Program-made: the position numbers and the translations under genes
Source: an uncultured Collinsella sp.
GTDB taxonomy: Bacteria > Actinomycetota > Coriobacteriia > Coriobacteriales > Coriobacteriaceae
Assembly: GCA_900541195.1 (NCBI GenBank)
Contig: UQIY01000026.1
Coordinates: 1 to 30,997, forward strand
DNA: 30,997 nt
Reading direction: 5' to 3'
The notes under the pieces: generated by a model
What the model saw: the letters and a program-made list of their open reading frames with translations, nothing else
Databases searched by the model: none
Told to the model about the DNA's origin: nothing
In this document: in pieces, positions 30,959-30,997 of the stretch
Layout of the letters: every line of letters begins with the position of its first letter
How positions within the stretch are numbered: position 1 is the stretch's first letter

Positions 30959-30997
30959 CCCAGTTGAAGGAACGGTGGAGATGTGTTTCGATAGGTC

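Noticed and set aside
30981..30997. Start of another plus-strand gene (ATG with GAAGGA upstream)
   Set aside because: Only five codons remain before the window ends, so nothing can be supported.

Overview
The window is a high-GC bacterial chromosome segment, with strong G/C preference at third codon positions and dense same-strand operons. The gene content (a complete formate hydrogenlyase, a UGA-decoding system and a fused molybdenum hydroxylase) together with the intergenic hairpin repeats suggests an anaerobic gut actinobacterium of the Coriobacteriia, most likely Collinsella or a close relative. This assignment is inference from gene style; no 16S gene is present.

Layout. (1) 1-2129, accessory region: a two-domain protein resembling AbiEi-type winged-helix proteins with a PD-(D/E)XK/DUF559-like C-terminus, then, on the minus strand, a RelB/DinJ-type antitoxin plus PIN-domain toxin pair. 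(2) 2130-2556: regulatory region with an inverted-repeat operator at the toxin-antitoxin promoter, a perfect 11-bp dyad, and a structured leader that can form two mutually exclusive hairpins before the Shine-Dalgarno of the next operon. (3) 2557-17963, the formate hydrogenlyase operon: 4Fe-4S protein (HycB/HydN-like), selenocysteine-containing FdhF (in-frame TGA at 3567 with a SECIS hairpin), HyfA-B-C-D-E-F-G-H-I, HycH/HyfJ-like protein, HycI protease, and a FocA-type formate channel, closed by a strong terminator. hyfE carries a one-base frameshift, and hyfH has lost a cluster cysteine. (4) 18086-20203: a lone molybdopterin oxidoreductase of unknown substrate. (5) 20280-23947, the selenocysteine apparatus: selA, selB (4-base overlap) and the selC tRNA-Sec gene. 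(6) 24102-25156: mobA and a cysteine-rich DUF3343 protein (putative selenium/sulfur carrier family). (7) 25414-26769: gdhA with its own terminator. (8) 27041-30786: FAD subunit and fused 2Fe-2S/Mo-binding subunit of a xanthine-dehydrogenase-family enzyme of the YgfM/YgfN (XdhD) type, which is associated with selenium-dependent molybdenum hydroxylases.

How it fits together. FocA moves formate. FdhF oxidises it at a Mo/Sec site, and electrons pass through the ferredoxin-like subunits to the [NiFe] hydrogenase HyfG/HyfI, which is coupled to the antiporter-like membrane subunits HyfB/D/F and therefore to ion pumping. HycI processes HyfG. selA/selB/selC supply the selenocysteine FdhF needs, and mobA supplies the guanylylated molybdenum cofactor. 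The DUF3343 protein and the XdhD-like hydroxylase point to a second use of selenium and molybdenum at the same locus. A family of long palindromes (three copies, arms differing but pairing retained) sits between the modules.
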